A stretch of DNA of 52,602 bases from CAMLFJ01 sp040902305 (GTDB taxonomy: Bacteria > Methylomirabilota > Methylomirabilia > Rokubacteriales > CSP1-6), in contig JBBDXN010000010.1 in the NCBI GenBank assembly GCA_040902305.1, positions 1 to 52,602 of the forward strand, read 5' to 3'. How positions within the stretch are numbered: the stretch's first letter is position 1; each line of letters starts with the position of its first letter. The translations under genes were made by a program, and so were the position numbers. Below are positions 42,203 through 49,192 of this stretch, in pieces. Below the pieces are notes generated by a model that ran no database searches, was not told the DNA's origin, and was given only the letters and a program-made list of their open reading frames with translations.

Positions 42203-42868
42203 TCAGGCCGTCTCGCCCACCACTCTGAAGCCGTAGTCCGAGTACCGGAGCGCCGGGGGCAGCGAGGAGCGGTGCGCCACCGGGCTCCACGCGTCCTGAT
42301 GGCGCCAGGCGCCGCCCCGCGAGACCCGGCGCGTTCCGGTCTCCGGTCCTCGGGGATTGCGTTCCGGCGATCGCGCGTAGTAGGTCTCGTCCTCCCAGTC
42401 GAGACACCATTCGTGGCACACGCCCGACAGGGCGAGCAGCCCGAGCGAGTTGGACCGGGTCTCCGCGGGCCGCGGCGGCCGATCGAGCCTGGTCGCCGCC
42501 GGCCGATCCTCACCCCAGGGGAAGCGCGCGTCATCGAGGCCGGCTCGGGCCGCCTTCTCCCATTCGGCCTCCGCCGGCAGGCGGTAGGGCGCGCGCTCGC
42601 GGCCAGACAACCACTGGCAGAAGAGGACCGCGTCGAACCAGCTCACGCCGACCACGGGCTGGTCGAGATCGTTGAAGCGGGGATCCTGCCACCAGGGCGG
42701 TGGCTCGACTCCGCCCTCCGCGAGGAAGTCGGCGTAGTCCCGGTTGGTCACCGGGGACCGGGCGATCGCGAAGCGGTCGAGCCAGACGCGATGCCGTGGC
42801 CGCTCGCCCGGATGGCCGTGCTCCCAGCCCATCCAGAACCAGCCGGCGGCGACCTCCACCACGTCCAT
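42203..42868 (-). CDS. Formylglycine-generating enzyme-fold protein without the catalytic cysteines
   Basis: A 221-residue FGE-sulfatase/SUMF1 domain: VAAGWFWMGWEHGHPGERPRHRVWLDRFAIARSPVTNRDYADFL, QPVVGVSWFDAVLFCQWLSGRERAPYRLPAEAEWEKAAR, GLLALSGVCHEWCLDW and RRVSRGGAWRHQDAW..HRSSLPPALRYSDYGFRVV. True formylglycine enzymes have two Cys in the RGGSF..C...C segment; here there are none, so it is more likely another member of the fold (C-type-lectin-like). The start is ATG at 42868-42866, seven bases after a TATACT, without a Shine-Dalgarno sequence. Confidence 0.88.
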   Translation of the reverse strand: MDVVEVAAGWFWMGWEHGHPGERPRHRVWLDRFAIARSPVTNRDYADFLAEGGVEPPPWWQDPRFNDLDQPVVGVSWFDAVLFCQWLSGRERAPYRLPAEAEWEKAARAGLDDARFPWGEDRPAATRLDRPPRPAETRSNSLGLLALSGVCHEWCLDWEDETYYARSPERNPRGPETGTRRVSRGGAWRHQDAWSPVAHRSSLPPALRYSDYGFRVVGETA

Positions 42869-42875
42869 GCGGTCG

Positions 42876-42883
42876 AGTATAAT
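42876..42883. promoter_or_regulatory. Overlapping divergent -10 elements
   Basis: The 25 bases between two divergent ATGs contain TATAAT on the plus strand (42878-42883, for the aminotransferase) and TATACT on the minus strand (42881-42876, for the FGE-like gene). They overlap by four bases. Each is 7-10 bases before its ATG, so both transcripts would be leaderless or nearly so. No good -35 was found on either side. Confidence 0.5.
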
Positions 42884-42893
42884 CAGCGCCACC

Positions 42894-44066
42894 ATGAACT
42901 TCGCGGATCGGATGTCGCGGCTCGGGACGGAATCGGCCTTCGAGGTCCTGGCCCGGGCCAAGGCTCTCGAGCGGCAGGGCAAGGAGATCATCCACCTCGA
43001 GATCGGCGAGCCGGACTTCGACACCCCGGCCCACATCCGCGAGGCGGGCAAGCGCGCGCTCGACGGCGGGGCGACCCACTACGGGCCGGCCGCGGGCCTG
43101 CCCGAGCTGCGCGAGGCCATCGTCAAGGACGTGGAGGGCACGCGCAGCATCCCGGTCGCCCCCGACGAGGTGGTGGTGACGCCGGGGGCCAAGCCCATCA
43201 TGTACTTCGTGATCACCGCGCTGGTGAATCCGGGCGACGAGGTCGTGCACCCCAATCCCGGCTTCCCGATCTACGAATCGGTGATCAACTTCGTGGGCGG
43301 CAAGCCGGTGCCGATCCCCCTGCGCGAGGAGAGCGGCTTCGGGTTCGACCTCGACGTGCTCGAGAAGAGCGTCTCCCGCAAGACCAAGCTCATCATCATC
43401 AACTCGCCCCAGAACCCGACCGGCGGCGTGCTCGAGGTCGAGCAGCTCGGCCGCATCGCGGAGATCGCGAAGACCTACCGCATCCCGGTGCTGTCCGACG
43501 AGATCTACAAGTCCTTCCTCTACGAGGGCGAGTTCGCCTCGATCACGCGCTTTCCCGGCATGAAGGACCTCGTCATCATCCTCGACGGCTTCTCGAAGTC
43601 GTTCGCGATGACCGGCTGGCGGCTCGGCTACGGGGTGATGCCGGTGGCCCTCGCCGAGCACGTGACCCGGCTCATGGTGAACTCCAACTCGTGCACCGCG
43701 TCGTTCACCCAGCTCGCGGGCATCGCGGCCCTGCAGGGCGATCAGACGCCGGTGATCGAGATGGTGGCGGAGTTCAAGCGCCGCCGCGACGTGCTGGTGG
43801 CGGGGCTGAACCGGCTGCCCGGGGTGTCGTGCCGCTCCCCGCGCGGGGCCTTCTACGTCTTCCCGAACATCAAGGCGCTCAAGCGCCCGTCGACCGAGGT
43901 GGCGGAGGCGCTGCTGCAGGAGGCGGGCGTGGCCGTGCTCGGCGGCTCCGCGTTCGGCGAGTACGGCGAGGGGTACCTGCGGCTCTCCTACGCCAGCTCC
44001 GAGGCCAATCTGAAAAAAGCGCTCGAGCGGATGGAGCCGGTGCTGGCGCGGCTGGCCGGCGCGTAA
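42894..44066 (+). CDS. Class I/II PLP-dependent aminotransferase (aspartate aminotransferase-like)
   Basis: A 390-residue fold-type I aminotransferase: EIIHLEIGEPDFDTPAHI, TPGAKPIMYFVITALVNPGDEVV, INSPQNPTGGVLEVEQL, VLSDEIYKSFLY, DGFSKSFAMTGWRLGY with the PLP Lys, and YLRLSYASSEANLKKALERM with the substrate carboxylate Arg. It resembles bacterial I-gamma aspartate/aromatic aminotransferases. A ThDP-dependent enzyme follows 12 bases later, suggesting joint 2-oxo acid metabolism. Confidence 0.94.
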   Translation: MNFADRMSRLGTESAFEVLARAKALERQGKEIIHLEIGEPDFDTPAHIREAGKRALDGGATHYGPAAGLPELREAIVKDVEGTRSIPVAPDEVVVTPGAKPIMYFVITALVNPGDEVVHPNPGFPIYESVINFVGGKPVPIPLREESGFGFDLDVLEKSVSRKTKLIIINSPQNPTGGVLEVEQLGRIAEIAKTYRIPVLSDEIYKSFLYEGEFASITRFPGMKDLVIILDGFSKSFAMTGWRLGYGVMPVALAEHVTRLMVNSNSCTASFTQLAGIAALQGDQTPVIEMVAEFKRRRDVLVAGLNRLPGVSCRSPRGAFYVFPNIKALKRPSTEVAEALLQEAGVAVLGGSAFGEYGEGYLRLSYASSEANLKKALERMEPVLARLAGA

Positions 44067-44078
44067 CCGATTCCCGCG

Positions 44079-45725
44079 GTGCCGACCGTCGCCGAGCTGA
44101 TCGTCGAGGGCCTGCTGCGGGCTGAGGTGCCCCGGGTCTTCGGGGTGCCGGGTGGCGGCTCGAACCTCGAAGTGCTGGAAGCAGCGCGGGCCCGCGGCCT
44201 GCCCTTCGTCCTCTGCCACCAGGAGTGGGCGGCCTGCATCATGGGCGCGGTCACCGGCGAGCTCACCGGGCGGCCGGGCGCCGTGCTCTCCACGCTCGGG
44301 CCCGGGGTTACCGCCAGCGCGACCGGCCTCGCCCACGCGCAGCTCGATCGCTCGCCGCTGATCTACATCAGCGACCGCCACCCGTCGGGCGTTCTCGCCT
44401 ACGCCACCCACCAGTACGTGGACCACGCGGCGCACCTGGGCCCGATCGTGAAGGGGAGCGTCACGGTCACGCCGGAGTCCGCCGGGCACTGGGTGGCGCA
44501 CGCCGTCCAGCTCGCGCTCGCGGAGCCGCGCGGGCCCGTGCACCTCGACCTGCCCGCGGATGTCGCGGGGGCGCCCGCGGTGCCGGTGGCCGCCGCGGTG
44601 AAGCCGGCGCCGCCCGCGGCCCCGGACGACGCCCGGCTGGAGCAGGCGGCCGAGATGATCCGCGCGGCGCGGCGGCCGCTCGTCATCGCGGGACTCGGCT
44701 GCCGCGGCGCCGACGCCAAGTGGCTGCGCGCCTTCTCGGAGGCGCTGCCCGCCCCGGTGCTGACCACCTACAAGGCCAAGGGAGCGATCCCCGACCCGCA
44801 TCCGCTGGCGCTCGGCATCTTCACGGGCGGAGCGCTGGAGGAGCCGCTGGTGCGGCGCGCGGATCTCATCATCACGTTCGGCCTCGACCCCGTCGAGCTG
44901 ATCCCGCGCCGCTGGTCCTACCCCGCGCCGGTGCTGAGCCTCGCGCGCGGCCCCTCGAGCGATCCGCGCCTGCGCGCGGTGGGTGGCGGCGCCTACTTCA
45001 CCCCCGCGCTCGAGGTCGTCGGCGATCTGGGCACGATCCTCGAGGACCTGGCGCCACGGATCATGCGGCGGGAGGTCCGGGCGGACTGGGACGTGGCCGA
45101 GGTGGACCGCATCCGGCGCGAGCGGGCGGCCGCGCTGGAGGTGCCGGTGCCTGGGCTGGCCCCGCACCGGGTGGCCCAGATCGCGCGCGAGCTCACCGCG
45201 GCGGGCAGCATCGCCACGGTGGACGCGGGGGCCCACATGTTCCAGACCACGACCTACTGGCAGGCCCTCGAGCCCGGGGAGCTGCTGATCTCGAACGGTC
45301 TCGCGACGATGGGCTTCGCGCTGCCCGCCGCCATCGCGACGCAGCTCGTCCATCCCGACCGACGGGTGATCTGCTTCACCGGCGACGGCGGTCTCATGAT
45401 GGTGGCCTCCGAGCTGGAGACGGTGAAGCGCCTGCGCCTGCCCATCGTGATCGTGGTCTTCAACGACCTCGCGCTCTCGCTGATCGAGGTGAAGCAAGAG
45501 CAGAAGGGCTTCGAGGGCGTCTCCATGCGCTACGCGGGGCCCGATCTCCTCGCCCTCGGGCGCGCCTTCGGGATCCGCGCGCTCGCGGCCACCGACGAGG
45601 CGACGCTGCACGATGCCTTGATCGCGGCGCAGACTGCGCCCGGCCCCACGCTGATCGACGCGCGCATCGACCCCTCCGGCTACCGGAAGATGCTGGAAAT
45701 CGTCCGCGGCGCGCCGCGGGCCTGA
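44079..45725 (+). CDS. Thiamine diphosphate-dependent enzyme, acetolactate synthase-like
   Basis: A 548-residue three-domain ThDP enzyme starting at GTG 44079. The Pyr domain has RVFGVPGGGSNLEVLEA and LCHQEWAACIMGAVTGELTGRPG, with the Glu that activates thiamine; the central domain has ARRPLVIAGLGCRGADA; the PP domain has VICFTGDGGLMMVASELETVKRLRLPIVIVVFNDLALSLIE, the GDG...N motif binding Mg and ThDP. It is shaped like acetolactate synthase large subunit or oxalyl-CoA/benzoylformate decarboxylases. No regulatory small subunit is adjacent, so a catabolic decarboxylase or ligase is more likely. The upstream aminotransferase may supply the 2-oxo acid. Confidence 0.92.
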   Translation: MPTVAELIVEGLLRAEVPRVFGVPGGGSNLEVLEAARARGLPFVLCHQEWAACIMGAVTGELTGRPGAVLSTLGPGVTASATGLAHAQLDRSPLIYISDRHPSGVLAYATHQYVDHAAHLGPIVKGSVTVTPESAGHWVAHAVQLALAEPRGPVHLDLPADVAGAPAVPVAAAVKPAPPAAPDDARLEQAAEMIRAARRPLVIAGLGCRGADAKWLRAFSEALPAPVLTTYKAKGAIPDPHPLALGIFTGGALEEPLVRRADLIITFGLDPVELIPRRWSYPAPVLSLARGPSSDPRLRAVGGGAYFTPALEVVGDLGTILEDLAPRIMRREVRADWDVAEVDRIRRERAAALEVPVPGLAPHRVAQIARELTAAGSIATVDAGAHMFQTTTYWQALEPGELLISNGLATMGFALPAAIATQLVHPDRRVICFTGDGGLMMVASELETVKRLRLPIVIVVFNDLALSLIEVKQEQKGFEGVSMRYAGPDLLALGRAFGIRALAATDEATLHDALIAAQTAPGPTLIDARIDPSGYRKMLEIVRGAPRA

Positions 45726-45766
45726 CGTCGTCGGACTCGCGCGCGAGGCGGGCGGGTCCTGTCGTC

Positions 45767-45886
45767 GGGTCGCCCGGCCGGCTCGGCCTGCGTCACCCGC
45801 TCGCCGGAATCGCCGCTCTTCGAGCGGCGNNNNNNNNNNCGCACCGGGCTCGGGGGGCCCACTTCGGCCGCCCGGCCGGGCGACCC
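45767..45886. repeat. Large palindrome containing the assembly gap
   Basis: GGGTCGCCCGGCCGG at 45767-45781 is exactly complementary to 45872-45886, with looser pairing extending outward. Immediately before the Ns a perfect hairpin occurs: CGCCGCTC (45811-45818), TTC, GAGCGGCG (45822-45829). The ten Ns (45830-45839) are a scaffolding or unresolved gap of unknown real length. The whole 237-base interval 45726-45962 holds no gene that I can support. Confidence 0.8.
45830..45839. other. Assembly gap (10 N)
   Basis: A run of ten unknown bases. It sits in the loop region of a GC-rich palindrome, the kind of structure that often stops sequencing or assembly. True gap length is not known; missing sequence, even a gene, cannot be excluded. 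Confidence 0.98.
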
Positions 45887-45949
45887 CGACGCCACCCGCC
45901 CGTCGTCACGGGTCGGTCCTCGGCGCCGATCGGCTCACGCGAAGAGGGG

Positions 45950-45955
45950 TATACT
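45950..45955 (+). promoter_or_regulatory. Putative -10 element of the thioredoxin-fold gene
   Basis: TATACT lies seven bases before ATG 45963 with no Shine-Dalgarno sequence between, suggesting a leaderless transcript. No clear -35 lies 17-18 bases upstream. Confidence 0.4.
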
Positions 45956-45962
45956 TCAAGGC

Positions 45963-46619
45963 ATGGCGTTTCTGTCCGCGAAGGACGAGGCGGCGGTCAA
46001 GAAGGAGTTCGAGCGCATCGGCGGGCCGGTCAAGCTCACGGTGTTCGCTTCGGAGCTGGGCGGCGAGAGCAATGGCCAGGCGGTCTCGCTCATCCGAGAG
46101 GTCGCGGCGCTCTCGGATCAGATATCAGTTGCGGTGCTGAACCCGCACATCGAGCGCGACCAAGCCGCGGCCTACGGGATCAGCGAATCGCCGGCGGTGG
46201 TGGTGGAAGGAGCGCAGGACTACGGCATCCGCTTTCTCGGTATCCCCGCCGGCTATGAGTTCTCCAACCTGATCGACTCCATTGTCGCGGTGTCCACCGG
46301 GGAGGCCGGGCTGAGCGACGAGACCAAGGCCGCGCTGGCCGGGCTCACCGAGGACGTCACGATCAAGGTCTTCGCGACTCCCACCTGACCGCACTGCCCC
46401 CGGGCCGTGCGCCTGGCGCAGCACATGGCGATCGCGTCCCCGAGAGTCCGCGCGGAGTGCATCGAGGCCAACGAGTTCCCCGAGCTGTCCCAGCGGTACC
46501 AGGTGATGGCCGTCCCGAAGATCGTCATCAACGACCGGGTCGGCTTCGAGGGCGCGATTCCGGAGCGGGACTTCCTGGGCGCGGTGCTCCAGGCCGTCGA
46601 GCCCAGGCCGGAGGCCTGA
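45963..46619 (+). CDS. Candidate selenoprotein: thioredoxin/glutaredoxin-fold protein with UxxC motif (in-frame TGA at 46386-46388)
   Basis: Reading straight through one in-frame TGA, this is a 218-residue protein with two thioredoxin-like domains, like protein disulfide oxidoreductases (PDO/GlrX-like). Domain 1, residues about 1-115, lacks a CxxC pair (VFASELGGESNG). Domain 2 begins VTIKVFATPT, then TGA (codon 142), then PHCPRAVRLAQHMA. Relatives read TPTCPxCP here, so the TGA replaces precisely the first redox cysteine (UPHC). Homology continues unbroken in the same frame (EANEFPELSQRYQVMAVPKIVIND..GFEGAIPE) to a TGA at 46617-46619. There is no frameshift. Selenocysteine is the best explanation; a point mutation of TGC or TGT is the alternative. 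SelA/SelB genes are not in this window. Confidence 0.85.
46386..46420 (+). promoter_or_regulatory. Possible bacterial SECIS: UGA plus downstream stem-loop
   Basis: After the TGA (46386-46388) a hairpin TGCGC (46408-46412), loop CTG (46413-46415), GCGCA (46416-46420) can form. The loop is about 24-27 bases past the TGA, within the distance range described for bacterial SECIS elements read by SelB. An alternative stem CGCAC/GTGCG (46390-46411) is closer. GC-rich DNA forms such stems easily, so this is weak support by itself. Confidence 0.4.
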
Positions 46620-46622
46620 GCC

Positions 46623-46712
46623 ATGGAATCCGCGTTGATCGTCATCGGCGTCCTGATCGGCTGGGTCGCCCTGAACCGGTGGATCCTGCCCCGCTTCGGC
46701 ATCCGCACCTGA
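46623..46712 (+). CDS. 29-residue single-pass membrane microprotein
   Basis: ATG at 46623, three bases after the thioredoxin-fold gene, opens a 29-codon frame ending in TGA at 46712. The product has one hydrophobic helix (ALIVIGVLIGWVALNRWILP) and a short basic tail (RFGIRT). The start overlaps the purine-rich end of the upstream gene (GGAGGCCTGAGCC), so translational coupling is plausible. Small one-helix proteins of this style are common and often unannotated; it may anchor or partner the redox protein. Confidence 0.6.
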   Translation: MESALIVIGVLIGWVALNRWILPRFGIRT

Positions 46713-46734
46713 GCGGCGCCCGCCGGGTGCTCCC

Positions 46735-47163
46735 GTGAGGAGCAAGACGTCAAGACCCGCGACCGCGGCGCGTAGCGCCGATCTCCTTTTCACCTACGGC
46801 ACGCTGATGCGCGGCTTCCGCCTGCACCGGCTGCTGGAGGGGCGGGCCGAGTACGTCGCGCGCGGCGAGGTGAGGGCGCGGATCATCGATCTCGGCTCCT
46901 ATCCCGGCGCGATCCCCGACCCGGTCAGCACCCTGCAGGGCGAGGTCTACCGGGTCCCGGAGGCGGCGCTGTGGGCGGCGCTGGACTCGGCGGAGGGAGC
47001 CCAGTATCATCGCCGGGAGGTCACCGTCCGGAGCGAGGACGGCCGCGAGCTGGCCGCCTCCATCTACTGGTACATCGGGCCGCTCGATCGGGGCGTGCCC
47101 ATTCCGGGTGGCGATTACCGGGCCCACGCGCCCGCGACGTCCATCTACCATCAGAGCCCGTAG
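46735..47163 (+). CDS. Gamma-glutamylcyclotransferase-like protein
   Basis: A 142-residue GGCT/AIG2-fold protein from GTG 46735. The substrate loop LLFTYGTLMRGFRLHRLL lies at residues 17-34, and GEVYRVPEAALWAALDSAEGAQYHRREVTV supplies the second conserved block, with an acidic residue (SAEG) where the catalytic Glu is expected. Such enzymes convert gamma-glutamyl amines or peptides to 5-oxoproline. It stands 22 bases after the microprotein. A link to thiol or redox metabolism would suit the upstream thioredoxin-fold gene. Confidence 0.88.
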   Translation: MRSKTSRPATAARSADLLFTYGTLMRGFRLHRLLEGRAEYVARGEVRARIIDLGSYPGAIPDPVSTLQGEVYRVPEAALWAALDSAEGAQYHRREVTVRSEDGRELAASIYWYIGPLDRGVPIPGGDYRAHAPATSIYHQSP

Positions 47164-47173
47164 GAGGCGCCCG

Positions 47174-48526
47174 ATGCCGGTCGAGGCCGCGCAGCTCATC
47201 AAGGACGACCAGGACCACCTGATCCACCCGCTGCACCACCCGAGCGATCACCTGGAGCCGATGGTCTACGTGCGCGGCCGCGGGGCCGTGCTGACCGACG
47301 TGCAGGGCCGCGAGTACATCGACGGCCTGGCCGGGCTCTGGAACGTCAACGTGGGGCACGGCCGGACCGAGCTGGCGGACGCGGCGGCCGCCCAGATCCG
47401 TGAGCTGGCCTACTACTCCGCCTATTCGGGCTCCACCAATATCCCGGCCATCGAGCTGGCCTCCAAGCTCATGACCATCGCGTACAAGAACATGCAGGGG
47501 GTCTTCTTCACCTCGGGCGGCGCCGAGTCCAACGAGTCCGCCTTCAAGACGGCGCGCTTCTACTGGAAGACCAAGGGCAAGCCCGACAAGGTGAAGATCA
47601 TCGCTCGCAGTCTCGCCTACCACGGGGTGACCCTCCAGGCGATGAGCGCGACGGGCATGGCGGCCTACTGGAAGATGTTCGAGCCGCGGGTCCCCGGCTT
47701 CGTGCACATCCCGACCTGCTATCCGTATCGGCAGGAGGGCGGCAAGCCGGGCGAAACCGCCGGCCAGACCGCGGCGCGGCTCCTGGAGGAGGCGATCCTG
47801 CGCGAAGGTCCGGACACGGTGGCCGCCTTCATCGCCGAGCCGATCCACGGCGGCGGCGGCGTGCTGTATCCCACCGACGACTACTTCCCGCTCGTGCGCC
47901 AGGTGTGCGACAAGCACAACGTGCTCTTCATCGCCGACGAGGTCATCACCGGCTTCTGCCGGACCGGCAAGTGGTTCGCGCTCGAGCACTGGAACGTGCA
48001 GCCGGACATCGTCTCCTTCGCCAAGGGGGTGTCGTCCGGCTATCTCCCGCTCGGCGGCATCATGATCTCGAAGGCGATCAAGCAGGCCATGGATGAGGTC
48101 AAGCCCGAGGACAAGTGGATGCACGCCTACACCTACTCGGGGCACCCGACCTGCTGCGCGGTCGGCATCAAGAACCTCGAGATCATGGAGCGCGAGCGGC
48201 TGTGGGAGCGCGCGGCGGCCATGGGCACGCGCCTGCACCAGGGGCTCAAGCAGGCGCTGGGCGACCACAAGCACGTGGGCGACATCCGCGGCGGCAAGGG
48301 GCTGCTGGCCTGCGTGGAGCTGGTCGAGGACCGCGGCACCAAGGCCCCGTTCGGGGTCGAGAAGAAGGTGGGGCCGCGGGTGCTGGCCGAGATGACCAAG
48401 CGGGGCGTCATCACGCGCGCCCGGCTCGAGCACATCTTCTTCGCGCCGCCGCTGGTGGTCAGCGAGGAGCAGGTCGACCGCCTCGTCTCGGTGACGCACG
48501 ACGCCATCAAGGCGGTCACGAGTTGA
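47174..48526 (+). CDS. Class III aminotransferase (omega-amino acid/diamine:pyruvate type)
   Basis: A 450-residue PLP enzyme: GVFFTSGGAESNESAFKTARFYW, ARSLAYHGVTLQAMSATGMAAYWKMFEP, VAAFIAEPIHGGGGVLYPTDDYFP, LFIADEVITGFCRTGKWFALEHWNVQPDIVSFAKGVSSGYLPLGG, where the Lys of FAKG binds PLP. This is the omega-aminotransferase subgroup acting on beta-alanine, putrescine or similar amines with pyruvate. AGGAGG lies 8 bases before the ATG. It follows the cyclotransferase by 10 bases. Confidence 0.95.
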   Translation: MPVEAAQLIKDDQDHLIHPLHHPSDHLEPMVYVRGRGAVLTDVQGREYIDGLAGLWNVNVGHGRTELADAAAAQIRELAYYSAYSGSTNIPAIELASKLMTIAYKNMQGVFFTSGGAESNESAFKTARFYWKTKGKPDKVKIIARSLAYHGVTLQAMSATGMAAYWKMFEPRVPGFVHIPTCYPYRQEGGKPGETAGQTAARLLEEAILREGPDTVAAFIAEPIHGGGGVLYPTDDYFPLVRQVCDKHNVLFIADEVITGFCRTGKWFALEHWNVQPDIVSFAKGVSSGYLPLGGIMISKAIKQAMDEVKPEDKWMHAYTYSGHPTCCAVGIKNLEIMERERLWERAAAMGTRLHQGLKQALGDHKHVGDIRGGKGLLACVELVEDRGTKAPFGVEKKVGPRVLAEMTKRGVITRARLEHIFFAPPLVVSEEQVDRLVSVTHDAIKAVTS

Positions 48527-48546
48527 AGGGCCGTCCCTCCACTTTC

Positions 48547-48598
48547 CCCTCTCCCCTCCGGGGAGAGGGCAGGGTGAGGGGCGGGAGGTGAGGTGAGG
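48547..48598. repeat. GC-rich hairpin repeat, copy 7 (reverse orientation)
   Basis: CCCTCTCCCC (48547-48556), loop TCC, GGGGAGAGGG (48560-48569), then CAGGGTGAGGGG and degenerate GGTGAGG units. It occupies the gap between the convergent aminotransferase and methyltransferase genes. Confidence 0.87.
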
Positions 48599-48600
48599 GG

Positions 48601-49137
48601 CTACCGCGCCGGCACCACCCAGAGGTACAGGGTGTGGCTCCCCTCGTTGCTCGACACCTGCAGGGTCCGCGCCGGCGCCCAGTCCCCCATGTCGAAGGCG
48701 TGAGAGACGATGCGCGCCCCCGGCCGAAGCTCGCCCAGGAGCTTGGGCCGCAGGCGGCGGTTGAGATCAGGGGATAGGTAGAGCGTCACCACCGTCGCCG
48801 GCCTGAGATCGGCCTGAAACAGGTCCTGCTGCCGGAAGCTCACCCGATCGGCGAGCCCCAGCCGCCGCGCCCGCTCCGTGCTCTGCTCCACCAGCGCGGG
48901 ATCGATCTCCAGGCCGACTCCGCGGGCGCCGCGATCCCGCGCCGCGGCGATCAGGATGCGGCCGTCTCCGGAGCCCAGGTCATAGACGATGTCGTCCGCG
49001 GTTACGGCCGCCAGCCTCAGCATCTCGTCGACCACCACCAGAGGGGTCCGGACGTCTGGAACCTCCTGGCCGGGCACCCGGGCGCAGCCGGCCGCCGCTG
49101 CAAGAAGCAAGGCCCCCGCGATCGCAGCTTGGATCAT
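48601..49137 (-). CDS. Exported SAM-dependent methyltransferase-like lipoprotein
   Basis: A 178-residue protein. The first 18 residues form a lipoprotein-type signal (MIQAAIAGALLLAAAAGC), placing the mature protein outside the cytoplasm. The rest is a class I methyltransferase: VVDEMLRLAAVTADDIVYDLGSGDGRILIAAARDRGARGVGLEIDPALVE (SAM-binding motifs I and II) and PATVVTLYLSPDLNRRLRPKLLGELRPGARIVSHAFDMGDW. How SAM would reach it is unknown; related exported members are widespread in bacteria without known activity. A TACAAT sits 8 bases before the ATG. Confidence 0.88.
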   Translation of the reverse strand: MIQAAIAGALLLAAAAGCARVPGQEVPDVRTPLVVVDEMLRLAAVTADDIVYDLGSGDGRILIAAARDRGARGVGLEIDPALVEQSTERARRLGLADRVSFRQQDLFQADLRPATVVTLYLSPDLNRRLRPKLLGELRPGARIVSHAFDMGDWAPARTLQVSSNEGSHTLYLWVVPAR

Positions 49138-49157
49138 CGCGAGGCATTGTACTGCAC

Positions 49158-49187
49158 TTGCCCTCTAGCTCGTCTTGTGTTTAGTAT
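49158..49187 (+). promoter_or_regulatory. Putative leaderless promoter of the radical SAM gene
   Basis: TTGCCC (49158-49163), an 18-base spacer and TAGTAT (49182-49187) lie directly before ATG 49193, and no Shine-Dalgarno sequence is present. A start 7-8 bases after the -10 would fall on the ATG. The minus-strand element TACAAT (49151-49146) for the methyltransferase lies in the same 55-base divergent gap. Confidence 0.5.
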
Positions 49188-49192
49188 TCGCT

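Noticed and set aside
44225..46258. Open frame crossing the N gap
   Set aside because: It is the +1 shadow of the ThDP enzyme, continues through unknown bases and has no protein-family signature.
46407..46619. Separate short gene starting at GTG 46407
   Set aside because: It is in the same frame as the upstream 45963 gene and is the second half of the same thioredoxin domain; the interruption is only the TGA at the redox site.
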